Positions 35,601-42,954 of a stretch of DNA of 62,677 nucleotides are shown one piece after another. Each line of letters begins with the position of its first letter. The stretch's first letter is position 1. This DNA is from Alistipes sp. (GTDB lineage: Bacteria > Bacteroidota > Bacteroidia > Bacteroidales > Rikenellaceae), in contig JAGCLL010000031.1 of NCBI GenBank assembly GCA_017647025.1, positions 1 through 62,677 on the forward strand. Direction: 5' to 3'. Under the pieces are notes generated by a model. The model was given only the letters and a program-made list of their open reading frames with translations, was not told the DNA's origin and did not search any database. Position numbers and translations under genes: made by a program.

Positions 35601-35751
35601 CATCTCTCTCTCGGCGTCGGTAAATAATGTTGCATTGTTTACTAAGTTCCCAGGATATGACCCAGATGCAGTATCTGGAGGTAAGCGTATCGATACAGGT
35701 CGTTATCCAAAGAATAGAACATACTCATTGGCAATTCAAATACGCTACTAA
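32683..35751 (+). CDS. SusC/RagA-family TonB-dependent outer-membrane transporter
   Basis: This 1022-residue transporter imports a large substrate across the outer membrane with energy from TonB. The signal peptide ends in AQTAMA; a carboxypeptidase-regulatory-like domain (ITGQVYDNNGQPMIGATV) follows, then a plug with NEVVVIGYGSQQKSDLTGAV and GVILVTT, and a 22-strand-type barrel ending in TYSLAIQIRY. Its SusD partner begins 2 bases downstream, which is the standard pair. No sigma/anti-sigma genes or hybrid two-component sensor lie nearby. Substrate unknown. Confidence 0.96.
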   Translation: MKRIIKSVIYASFCIVAMLFAQTAMAQKARTITGQVYDNNGQPMIGATVVVIGNANVGTITDMEGKYKIKATPDDQLSFSFLGYVEVVERVGNRTSINIVLQQENVSINEVVVIGYGSQQKSDLTGAVTSVNMEDLANTAAASVDEALQGRLAGVEIMTTNGEPGAAASIRVRGSRSISASNEPLIVVDGVMDAVSSFSDIDPAEIKNVTVLKDASSTAIYGSRGANGVILVTTHEAKVNKLNVTFKATFQLSELPRQLDMMNAAEFAQYRNDYFENSSGTNRKRYRPSTSLRYADPSTYGEGVNWIDVMTRKAFSHSYYLSLSGGSKTTKVFFSLSYNDRQGIVLNSDQQHLTGRLKLDHQAFKWMKMGINTQYSLRHNDLVNHAISGWNATAVTNLNPLQDPTSSWNVLGDNGVNGGSVYDSPYLKAMNMTNERDISILTLTPYIELNLAKGLKFKTQFSYTLTQTQNFRYSPSTMPVAERYRYGGTAFRSDSHTKNLLSENTLTYKKTIKKKHKIDVVGGFTAQYNRNDYADINGRGYLDDNVSYYNMSSIADKRALVVATSASMLQRYSVLARANYSYAGRYHVTLTGRGDASSNFAKGHKWAFFPAAAFKWTVSNERFMRGAKSWLSDLSVRVSAGRSGNDSVGRYVSKMLITQNQSGWLFGEAREIAYYPNRLNNPSLTWEKTDSFNLGIDMSFLNDKITVSFEGYMSYTKDLLHTMQNATVTGFGSRIANIGNTENKGVELSITSRNISRRNFQWTTNLTVAHNESKVTDIATAYGYVSTYSRGGYMLYGYREGYPANSLWGFQFEGVWHTQEEIKQNKQTKTYAGYSQTKGYARYADINHDGVLNNKDLIYLGSADPIVYGGLNNTFKIVKNLSLGVYFTYSLGGRMYNIMEFTSMVGNATSNKDRRLLEAWHVTRNPFSNVAGAYFTDDYSGDQYIYDSSYLRLQNININYRFDLKKKTRYIRDISLSASVNNVALFTKFPGYDPDAVSGGKRIDTGRYPKNRTYSLAIQIRY

Positions 35752-35753
35752 TT

Positions 35754-37622
35754 ATGAAAAAGATACTATTATTTATATTTACAATAATGGCATTCGTAGG
35801 TTGTACGCTTGATGAGCAGGTTATCTCTCAATCTACGCCTGAGACCTACTACCAGACCGTACCACAGTGTCGTACTGGTATCAATGGTTGCTATATACCA
35901 TTGCGCTCGATCTACGCAAATGTCACATATTTTGAGATCTGTGAGGTAGCAACTGATATTTTGTATCACCCACACACCACCTCTTACCACGACTTGTCGT
36001 GTAACTATAGTCCGGCAGTCCCTCGTTTTGGTAAGACAATGTGGAACAACTGCTACCAGGGTATAATGCGTTGCAATGCAATTATTGCCGCTATTGAGCG
36101 TGCGCCATTGACCGATGATGAGAAGGCACCGCTTATTGCAGAGTCGGTTGTTTTGCGCGCATTCTTCTACTACATTTTGACTATCAACTTCGGTGATGTT
36201 CCATACTACTTCGATGAGATTACCGACGCTAATAACGACGAGATTTCACTCTTGCCTCGTATGGATGCAAAGGTTTTGCGTACAAAGTTGATGGATCAGT
36301 TGTCGTACTGGCTCGAAGAGTCTACTAAGGAGTGGATTCCAGAGGATGATGATTATAAGGCTCGCCTTGCAGCATACAAGGAGGAGCAGAAGGAACTTAC
36401 AGGCGAGGAGCCAACTGTGAAGTGCCGTCAGGCTCTCCGTTACATCAAGACTTACGACCCTTCGAATGAGTATCGTATTGGCTCGATGGTAGGCTTTGTA
36501 ATTGCTGGTAAGTTGGCTATGTGGAACAAGCGTTTCGACAAGGCTATCCAGTTCTACAAGTATGTGGAGAATGTTTATGGATGTTTGGATGATACTGGTA
36601 GTTACGATCCTAAGCAGTCGCTTATGGGTTACCCAATTTCGGACATTATGTTCCGTAATCGCTACACTGCTGAGTCGATTTTCGAGATTCCGGCTTATGC
36701 TAAGGATTATGGTTTGCGTGTAACAAACGGTCTTGCTTTCCGCTGTACACCTCCTCGTACTTCAACTCTTGCCGAGGGTGATGCGGGTAATACCGATGAT
36801 GGTGGCGATTCGTTTGCTGACGAGTTGGTAGACTACACCAAGAAGGATGATATGTACAATGGTGTTCGTATCCCTGAGTTGGGTGCAGAGGCTCGTACCA
36901 ATGAGCCATACCGCCCTACCAATGTATTCTACCAGACCCTTATGCCATATCGTTATAAGAACCCTAAGGACAACAATAAGTATATTACCGACAAGCGTTG
37001 CTGCGTATATGATGTAGCAAACTACTCTGGTTCGGAGATTAATATGATTGAGGGTTCTTGCGGTACTTTGGCTTGGTGCTACTCTGGTTGGACCAAGGAC
37101 GAGAATATGGAGACAGTTCCTCGTCATATGCAGTGGTTCTCGAATGTAGGTAAGGCAGATGCACGCCCATACTTGGGTGATAAGTTCTGGTGTCCAGGTA
37201 TGATCTATACTCAGGATTCTAACAACTTGAAGGTGTTCCGTTTGGCACATATTATTCTCGATTTGGCTGAGGCTAACTATCGTGTAGGTAACTATGTTGA
37301 CGCTTACGGCTACCTCAATGCATCTCGTCTTCGTGCTGGTATCCACGAGATTTCTCAGGAGGATCACAACGGAGAGATGGATTTTATGAAGGATCTTCAA
37401 GATGAGTCTGCTCGTGAGTTGATTGGCGAGTTTACTCGTCGTCACAACCTCGTTCGTTGGGGTATTTGGAGAGAGCGAGTGCTTGCATATTCAAACAATA
37501 CTACTTTGAAGCAGAATGTTGAGCAGTATCCGTGTGTTGAGTTCTATCCTATTCCGGATGAGCAGGTACTCCTTTCGAATGGTAATTTGACTAATGATAA
37601 ATATACAGAATGCGGATTGTAA
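35754..37622 (+). CDS. SusD/RagB-family surface substrate-binding lipoprotein
   Basis: This 622-residue lipoprotein (MKKILLFIFTIMAFVGC) is the lid and binding partner of the preceding SusC. The N-terminal TPETYYQTVPQCRTGINGCY segment and the TPR-like helical half (about residues 60-330) fit the family, as does the C-terminal half with LAEANYRVGNYVDAYGYLNASRLRAG and the EFTRRHNLVRWG motif typical of SusD (usually E-x-x-R-R-x-D-L-x-R). The HNL in place of RDL is a mild variation. The stop codon overlaps the next start (TAATG). Confidence 0.95.
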   Translation: MKKILLFIFTIMAFVGCTLDEQVISQSTPETYYQTVPQCRTGINGCYIPLRSIYANVTYFEICEVATDILYHPHTTSYHDLSCNYSPAVPRFGKTMWNNCYQGIMRCNAIIAAIERAPLTDDEKAPLIAESVVLRAFFYYILTINFGDVPYYFDEITDANNDEISLLPRMDAKVLRTKLMDQLSYWLEESTKEWIPEDDDYKARLAAYKEEQKELTGEEPTVKCRQALRYIKTYDPSNEYRIGSMVGFVIAGKLAMWNKRFDKAIQFYKYVENVYGCLDDTGSYDPKQSLMGYPISDIMFRNRYTAESIFEIPAYAKDYGLRVTNGLAFRCTPPRTSTLAEGDAGNTDDGGDSFADELVDYTKKDDMYNGVRIPELGAEARTNEPYRPTNVFYQTLMPYRYKNPKDNNKYITDKRCCVYDVANYSGSEINMIEGSCGTLAWCYSGWTKDENMETVPRHMQWFSNVGKADARPYLGDKFWCPGMIYTQDSNNLKVFRLAHIILDLAEANYRVGNYVDAYGYLNASRLRAGIHEISQEDHNGEMDFMKDLQDESARELIGEFTRRHNLVRWGIWRERVLAYSNNTTLKQNVEQYPCVEFYPIPDEQVLLSNGNLTNDKYTECGL

Positions 37623-38065
37623 TGAAAAAGTTATCGATATTTTTAGGAGCATTGTTTATCGCTGTTGCGATGACTTCGTGCGTTAAGCCGTATGAGAATA
37701 CAATTCCGTTGGCGCTCGACGGATTGGTAGTGGTGTTGCCTAAGACTTTGGATGGCAAGGAGCCTATCCACTACGCTAAGGTAACCTCAAACGGAGAGTG
37801 GATTGCAGAGTTGGAGACTGCTGATGGCTCTACTTGGTGTTGGATAGATCCAACCAGAACAGATGCAGAGGGCAATAAGACTCCGATTAAGGGTTTTAAG
37901 GTCTTGGCTAACTATGAGGGTTCAGACTTGGTTTGCAAAGTTCAGGGTTCAGGAAATCTCTATATTCCAATTCACTTTGCTTTGAGCCAATCTGCACACT
38001 ATGCAAAACTCTCGGTGTATCGTACCGATACTGGTGAGAGATGTACATTGCAGCTTAGACAATAG
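37622..38065 (+). CDS. Small lipoprotein with one BACON-like domain
   Basis: The start at 37622 (MKKLSIFLGALFIAVAMTSC) overlaps the SusD stop by one base, giving a 147-residue lipoprotein. The mature part is a single beta-sandwich with a strand pair GEWIAELETADGSTWCWID and a final SVYRTDTGERCTLQLRQ, resembling one BACON module. Its place directly after SusD matches the SusE/SusF-like position of surface glycan-binding lipoproteins. Ligand unknown. Confidence 0.68.
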   Translation: MKKLSIFLGALFIAVAMTSCVKPYENTIPLALDGLVVVLPKTLDGKEPIHYAKVTSNGEWIAELETADGSTWCWIDPTRTDAEGNKTPIKGFKVLANYEGSDLVCKVQGSGNLYIPIHFALSQSAHYAKLSVYRTDTGERCTLQLRQ

Positions 38066-38083
38066 TAAAAAAAAGAGAGAATT

Positions 38084-38782
38084 ATGAAGAAGATATTAGG
38101 AATTATTTTTGCTATTTCGGCACTCTTTGCGTCGTGTACTTCGCCATACAATCCAGAGTACCGACCAGTGATTGCATTGGGTGCTAATACAGATGCTGTT
38201 GTTTGCGAGAGCGGTGAGGCGGAGTGCTCGTTCAATGTAATCTCGAATGTAGAGTATGAGGCTCGAATCATTTCGGGCTCGGAGTGGTTGTCGTTCGTGG
38301 ATACCGATGCGGAGAGTCGCATTGGTAACGGTAATGGCGTATTGACCTTCCACCACAAGGCTAATAACAATCACAAGCGTGTTGCCGAGGTTAAACTCTC
38401 GTCTGGTAGCCGTGAATTTGTGGTTAAAATTAAGCAGGAGGGATTTGAGTCAGATTATCTCAACTTCGATACCACTGATGAGATGTGGGTTCGTTACTTC
38501 ATTTTGGAGAACAATACCCGTATGTCGCTTGCTGAGGAGGCTAAGGACTACTCGCTTCGTCTTAGCACATCTTGCCTCGATCACGAGATTTCGTTGTGGA
38601 CAGATTATCCAAAGGCGATTGTTGATTTCAAGGTTGAGAACAAGTATGTACATTTCCATTTGAATGAGAATACCGAGGGACAGCCTCGTATTATCGCTGT
38701 GGAGTTGTCGTATGTTAACGGCTGGGGCGACAAGTGCGTTTTGCCATTCTCAATCCGTCAGGACTTTACTCCTAACAACTAA
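38084..38782 (+). CDS. BACON-domain surface lipoprotein
   Basis: This 232-residue lipoprotein (MKKILGIIFAISALFASC) contains a clear BACON-like module (about residues 38-120, GSEWLSFVDTDAE and VAEVKLSSGSREFVVKIKQEG) and a second beta-rich module (about 125-230) ending in PFSIRQDF. It is the last gene of the surface locus and lies 18 bases after the small lipoprotein. A strong terminator follows 31 bases beyond its stop. It is probably a surface glycan-binding component. Confidence 0.75.
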   Translation: MKKILGIIFAISALFASCTSPYNPEYRPVIALGANTDAVVCESGEAECSFNVISNVEYEARIISGSEWLSFVDTDAESRIGNGNGVLTFHHKANNNHKRVAEVKLSSGSREFVVKIKQEGFESDYLNFDTTDEMWVRYFILENNTRMSLAEEAKDYSLRLSTSCLDHEISLWTDYPKAIVDFKVENKYVHFHLNENTEGQPRIIAVELSYVNGWGDKCVLPFSIRQDFTPNN

Positions 38783-38813
38783 TCCAAAAGGTTGTAAAGG
38801 TTATATAGAGAAG

Positions 38814-38841
38814 GGTGCCAATTATTTTGGCACCTTTTTTT
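38814..38841 (+). terminator. Intrinsic terminator of the surface locus
   Basis: GGTGCCAA and TTGGCACC form a perfect 8-bp stem with a 5-base loop, followed by seven T residues. The T-tract overlaps the likely -33 element of the next promoter. Confidence 0.92.
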
Positions 38842-38872
38842 GTGCTCCTTTCGATTTATTTTTATATCTTTG
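38839..38872 (+). promoter_or_regulatory. Promoter of the LuxE-like gene with almost no leader
   Basis: TTTG at 38839-38842 and TATCTTTG at 38865-38872 (22-base spacer) precede an ATG only 4 bases beyond the -7 box. The messenger would therefore start at or next to the start codon. Confidence 0.6.
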
Positions 38873-38876
38873 TTAT

Positions 38877-39842
38877 ATGGCAAAGTACGACGAGATATTT
38901 TCGATAGCCTCCGATGCGGAGTTTGAGCGTGAGGCGCTGTGTTTGTTCCGCTATCAGGCGGAGCATTGTGCGCCCTACGCAGAGTATGTGCGCTTGCTTG
39001 GTGTTGAGCCGAGTGAGGTGCAGCGAGTGGAGGATATTCCGATGTTGCCAATCGAGATATTCAAGTCGCACAAGGTCTACTGTGGTGAGCGAGAGGCGGA
39101 GCAGGTATTCACTTCGAGTGCCACAACTGGTATGACACAATCACGCCACTATGTTGAGGAGTTGGCTCTCTATGAGCGAGCCTTTACCGAGACTTTTCGC
39201 CTCTTTTATGGCAATGAAAAGGAGTGTAGCATCTACGCCTTATTGCCGTCGTATTTGGAGCGAGAGGGATCGTCGTTGGTCTATATGGCGGACAAATTGA
39301 TTGCCTCGTGTGGCGGTGGAGGATTCTATCTTCACGATTACGAGAAGTTGCTCAACGATATGGCACGAGATCACAATCCGAAAATTCTGCTCGGTGTAAC
39401 CTACGCTCTGCTCGACTTGGCAGAGAACTATGCTCCGAAGTTCGAAGATACGGTCGTTATGGAGACAGGCGGTATGAAGGGGCGTCGCAAGGAGTTGCCG
39501 AAGAGCGAGTTGCACAAGATTCTCTGCTCGGCATTTGGCGTGGAGAAGATTCACTCGGAGTATGGAATGGCAGAGTTGTTGTCGCAGGCATACTCTTTCG
39601 GCGATGGAGTATTCCGTACGCCGAAGTGGATGAAGGTGTTGGTTAGGGATGTTAATAATCCGTTTGCACGCCTCAAATCGGGTAAGCGAGGAGGTCTGGA
39701 TATTATAGATTTGGCAAATCGCTCGTCGTGCGCATTTATTGCTACCGAGGATATGGGTGTGAGATATGACGATGGCTCGTTCCGCATCGAAGGTCGCATT
39801 TCGCAGAGCGATATTAGAGGTTGTAACTTATTGGTGCAGTAG
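38877..39842 (+). CDS. LuxE-family acyl-protein synthetase-like enzyme
   Basis: This 321-residue protein resembles LuxE/phenylacetate-CoA ligase-type adenylating enzymes, which activate carboxylic acids. Visible motifs are FTSSATTGMTQSRHYVE (nucleotide-binding S/T-rich loop), VVMETGGMKGRRKELPK, HSEYGMAELLSQAY and the C-terminal DMGVRYDDGSFRIEGR. The open frame extends upstream to 38664 through the terminator and promoter, so the start at 38877 (MAKYDEIFSIAS) is chosen. LicD and a glycosyltransferase follow closely, suggesting a role in decorating a surface polymer. Its acyl substrate is unknown. Confidence 0.8.
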   Translation: MAKYDEIFSIASDAEFEREALCLFRYQAEHCAPYAEYVRLLGVEPSEVQRVEDIPMLPIEIFKSHKVYCGEREAEQVFTSSATTGMTQSRHYVEELALYERAFTETFRLFYGNEKECSIYALLPSYLEREGSSLVYMADKLIASCGGGGFYLHDYEKLLNDMARDHNPKILLGVTYALLDLAENYAPKFEDTVVMETGGMKGRRKELPKSELHKILCSAFGVEKIHSEYGMAELLSQAYSFGDGVFRTPKWMKVLVRDVNNPFARLKSGKRGGLDIIDLANRSSCAFIATEDMGVRYDDGSFRIEGRISQSDIRGCNLLVQ

Positions 39843-39848
39843 GGGAGT

Positions 39849-40691
39849 ATGAAGTACGCAAAGGAGGATTTGACAAGGTTGCACGAGGCGTTGTATCGCA
39901 CGCTTGCAGAGATTATTCGAGTCTGCGAGGTGTGTCGTATCCCATATTTTATTCAGGGAGGCTCGGCGATAGGAGCACTCTACAATAAGGGCATTGTGCC
40001 GTGGGATGATGATATAGATGTGGGAATGACTCGTGAAAATTATGAACGATTTTTGCGTGAAGCACCTGCACACCTCTCGTCGGACTACTTTTTGGAGTGG
40101 TTTGGCACAGAGCCGAATACTCCGTTTTACTTTGCGAAGGTAAAGTGCAATAATACCCTCTTTGTGGAGGATATTTGGCGCAATATGAATATCCATCACG
40201 GCATATTTGTCGATATATTCCCATACGACCGTATTCCAGATTGTGTTTGGCTCGAAAAGTTGCATCGCTTCTCGGCAAAGTTCTGGATTAACTGCTTTAT
40301 GGGCAAGGAGATATGGTTGTGGGGGCATTGTGGCAAGTGCGAGATAGATGCACCGTTGCCTAAATCGTGGCTGGGCTGTGCGGCAATTCGTGCGGTGGTT
40401 GCTGTGATGTCCCGCAAGGCTATATATCGCACTATGAACAGGGTGCTGGGGCGATATAATTCGTGGAATACCAAGCGTGTAAATATCGTGCGAATGCCGA
40501 AAGATCAGATTGCAAGGGCAGATGTAGAAAATGCGGTGGATATGGAGTTTGGTGGTATGATGGTCAAAGTTCCTCGCAATGTTGAGGTCTATCTGCGCCA
40601 TCACTATCCCAACCTGCGCCCAGTATTGCCAGAGGAGGAGCAGATAAATCACGCTCCATATAGACTTTCATTCGATACGACCAAGGAATAA
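39849..40691 (+). CDS. LicD-family phosphotransferase
   Basis: This 280-residue protein belongs to the LicD family, nucleotidyltransferase-fold enzymes that attach phosphocholine or similar phospho-groups to surface glycans. The defining stretch is YFIQGGSAIGALYNKGIVPWDDDIDVGM with the metal-binding DDDID, split here as PWDDDIDVGM near residues 55-64, followed by the FVDIFPYDRIPD motif. It starts 6 bases after the LuxE-like gene and overlaps the next gene by one base. The donor and acceptor are unknown. Confidence 0.9.
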   Translation: MKYAKEDLTRLHEALYRTLAEIIRVCEVCRIPYFIQGGSAIGALYNKGIVPWDDDIDVGMTRENYERFLREAPAHLSSDYFLEWFGTEPNTPFYFAKVKCNNTLFVEDIWRNMNIHHGIFVDIFPYDRIPDCVWLEKLHRFSAKFWINCFMGKEIWLWGHCGKCEIDAPLPKSWLGCAAIRAVVAVMSRKAIYRTMNRVLGRYNSWNTKRVNIVRMPKDQIARADVENAVDMEFGGMMVKVPRNVEVYLRHHYPNLRPVLPEEEQINHAPYRLSFDTTKE

Positions 40692-41761
40692 TGAAACTAC
40701 TCTCGATAATCGTTCCAGCCTACAATATGGAGGCATATCTCGCACAATGTGTCGAGTCGGTGCTTCGTACCCCCTCGTTGGCGCAGGTGGAGATTATTAT
40801 TGTGAATGATGGTAGCAAGGATAAGACGCTGCGCATTGCTCAGCAATATGCCGAGCGCTATGCCGATACGGTGCGAGTCGTAGATAAGCCAAATGGAAAC
40901 TATGGCTCGACTATAAATGCAGCGTTGCCGTTGGTGCGTGGAGAATATGTCAAAATTCTCGATGCTGACGATTGCTTCGATGGCTCACGAGTAGCGGAGT
41001 TCCTCACTTTTCTGCGTAAGATTCAGGGCGTGGATATGGTTATTACGCCATTTATCGAGGTCTATAAACGACGAGAACATAGGGTGGAGTACAATATATA
41101 CTCTCGCAAGTTTTATGAGTATGGCAAGAGTTACAATGCAGAAAAGATATTTGGCGATGGCGTAATTCGCTACTTTATGATGCACGGCGTCTGCTATCGC
41201 ACCGAACTTTTGCGCAAGATGAACTATATTCAAAGCGAGGGTATATCCTACACCGACCAAGAGTGGGTATTCTACCCGTTATTCTATATTAAGACGATTG
41301 CATTTGCCGATATTCCTCTCTATCGCTACAATCTGAGCCGAGATGGACAGACGATGGATAGCAAGGTGCAGATGCGCTCGTTGGCTCAACTTGTGGCTGT
41401 TACCGAGGGTATTGCACGCTACTTTATTTCGTCGTCAAGGTCGGTTAAATCGACTGTCCGCCTACAATTTTTGCGTAATATGGTGGCAGACAAAGTCCGC
41501 ATTGTCTATCGCAAATATCTGCTTATTATGGACGATGAGGCATTCGAAAAATCGGGCTTTGACTTGGTCGATATGCGCCTAACTCGTCTGCTTGGACAAT
41601 CTAAAATCGACGAGTTTGCTGTGCCGGTGAATAATCTTTTCAGAGTTGATTTGCTAAACTATTGGCGGACGCATCACAAACGCTACAACCGTTTTACTCG
41701 TCATCTACTTCTGGCGGCAAACTCTCTTATGACAGCAATCCATTCGTGGATATTTAGGTAG
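40691..41761 (+). CDS. Family 2 glycosyltransferase
   Basis: This 356-residue GT-A enzyme has SIIVPAYNMEAYLAQCVES at the start, IIIVNDGSKDKTL, KPNGNYGSTIN and the DxD-like ILDADDCFDGS, then SYTDQEWVFYPLF. It starts within the licD stop codon (TAATG), so the two are translationally coupled. The C-terminal region is basic and helical without a membrane domain. It probably adds a sugar to the same surface glycan that LicD modifies; the sugar is unknown. Confidence 0.9.
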   Translation: MKLLSIIVPAYNMEAYLAQCVESVLRTPSLAQVEIIIVNDGSKDKTLRIAQQYAERYADTVRVVDKPNGNYGSTINAALPLVRGEYVKILDADDCFDGSRVAEFLTFLRKIQGVDMVITPFIEVYKRREHRVEYNIYSRKFYEYGKSYNAEKIFGDGVIRYFMMHGVCYRTELLRKMNYIQSEGISYTDQEWVFYPLFYIKTIAFADIPLYRYNLSRDGQTMDSKVQMRSLAQLVAVTEGIARYFISSSRSVKSTVRLQFLRNMVADKVRIVYRKYLLIMDDEAFEKSGFDLVDMRLTRLLGQSKIDEFAVPVNNLFRVDLLNYWRTHHKRYNRFTRHLLLAANSLMTAIHSWIFR

Positions 41762-41782
41762 GCAAGAGGTTTGCAAACAAAA

Positions 41783-41806
41783 AGCCAACGACCGAAGTCG
41801 ATGGCT
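41783..41806 (-). terminator. Intrinsic terminator of rnhA transcript
   Basis: AGCCAACGAC and GTCGATGGCT form a 10-bp stem with one mismatch around CGAA. On the minus strand it is followed by TTTTTGTTTG, so it ends the leftward transcript from rnhA. Confidence 0.75.
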
Positions 41807-41832
41807 AAAATCAAAAAAAAACTTTCTGAAAA

Positions 41833-42291
41833 TTATTCAGGTTGATACCCGGTGTCTTCCAGTAGGGTAGTGCTGTTTGCTGCGGCTACGGCAAGGCAAT
41901 CGCAACGATTATTTTCTACCGTCTCGGCGTGTCCTTTAACCCACACGAAACGCACTCGGTGCTTGCGATAGATGCGCAAGAAACGAATCCAGAGGTCGGG
42001 GTTTTTCTTGCCCGAAAAACGCTTCTTTTCCCAACCGAATACCCAGCCTTGTGTTACAGCATCGACCACATACTTCGAGTCGGAGTATATCGTAACCTCC
42101 GAGCCCTCAAATTTCAGTGCTTCGAGTGCCACGCATACAGCCATTAACTCCATACGGTTGTTGGTCGTAAGGCGATAACCTTGCGACAACTCCTTGCGAT
42201 GAGGTCCACTCAAAAGCACAACACCGTATCCTCCCTTACCGGGGTTGCCGAGCGCAGAGCCGTCTGTATATATGGTAATAACAGGTGTCAT
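41833..42291 (-). CDS. rnhA: Ribonuclease HI
   Basis: RNase HI degrades the RNA strand of RNA-DNA hybrids. The four catalytic carboxylates are visible: Asp10 (YTDGS), Glu48 (NNRMEL), Asp71 (YSDSKY) and Asp131 (CDCLAV), with the loop histidine His121 (KGHAETVENN). The length of 152 residues matches the E. coli enzyme, including the basic handle around WEKKRFSGKKN. It lies 3 bases downstream of the HAD phosphatase gene and ends at a terminator. Confidence 0.97.
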   Translation of the reverse strand: MTPVITIYTDGSALGNPGKGGYGVVLLSGPHRKELSQGYRLTTNNRMELMAVCVALEALKFEGSEVTIYSDSKYVVDAVTQGWVFGWEKKRFSGKKNPDLWIRFLRIYRKHRVRFVWVKGHAETVENNRCDCLAVAAANSTTLLEDTGYQPE

Positions 42292-42294
42292 AGT

Positions 42295-42948
42295 CTAACC
42301 GAGTACAATTTTTGGGAGTTCCAAGAAGTTGTCAATAATATATTTTGCCCCCTTCTCTCGCAGCATCTTTGGTGTGTGGCTGCCAAACGACACTCCGCAG
42401 AGGTCGCAACCCGCCTCACGCCCCATATCCATATCGTAGGTCGAGTCGCCAACGACCAACACCTCGCTACCCTTAATGTTGTAGCGTTCAAGAGCCAATA
42501 AGGCGATGTCGGGTGCAGGTTTTGCATTTACTACATCATCGGCGCAGATAATACCATCGAAGTATTGGGCTATATCGAGTTGTGTGGTCAATCTTTCGAG
42601 TACCTCACGGATATTATTCGAGGCGATAAGCAGTGTTACACCTGCCCTCTTCAATGTGGCGAGTGTATCGGCTACGCCATCGAACAACTCTATTAGTGGC
42701 TCGCACTCGTTGCGATAGATGGTGTTGTACTCCATAACCATCTGCTCCATAGTCTTATCGTCTATGCTATCATCGTTGGCAAAACAACGAAATGCCTCTG
42801 GCAGTGCCAGACCAAAGTTACGCTCTACCTGTACGGGGTCTATCTCGTAGCCGTGCATATTCAGCATCTTCTCCGATGCGTGCAATATGGCAGGTATGGT
42901 GCGTGCAAGCGTACCATCGAAATCGAGCATTACAACTTTGTAGTTCAT
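42295..42948 (-). CDS. HAD-family phosphatase (phosphoglycolate phosphatase-like)
   Basis: This 217-residue hydrolase has the HAD motifs MLDFDGTLA (catalytic aspartates at residues 9 and 11), LLIASNN, KPAPDIA and VVGDSTYDMDMG. The helical cap lies between motifs I and II, as in Gph and related subfamily I enzymes. It is 6 bases downstream of the chloride channel gene. Substrate specificity cannot be assigned from sequence; phosphoglycolate or another small phosphate ester is likely. Confidence 0.87.
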   Translation of the reverse strand: MNYKVVMLDFDGTLARTIPAILHASEKMLNMHGYEIDPVQVERNFGLALPEAFRCFANDDSIDDKTMEQMVMEYNTIYRNECEPLIELFDGVADTLATLKRAGVTLLIASNNIREVLERLTTQLDIAQYFDGIICADDVVNAKPAPDIALLALERYNIKGSEVLVVGDSTYDMDMGREAGCDLCGVSFGSHTPKMLREKGAKYIIDNFLELPKIVLG

Positions 42949-42954
42949 CTTATT

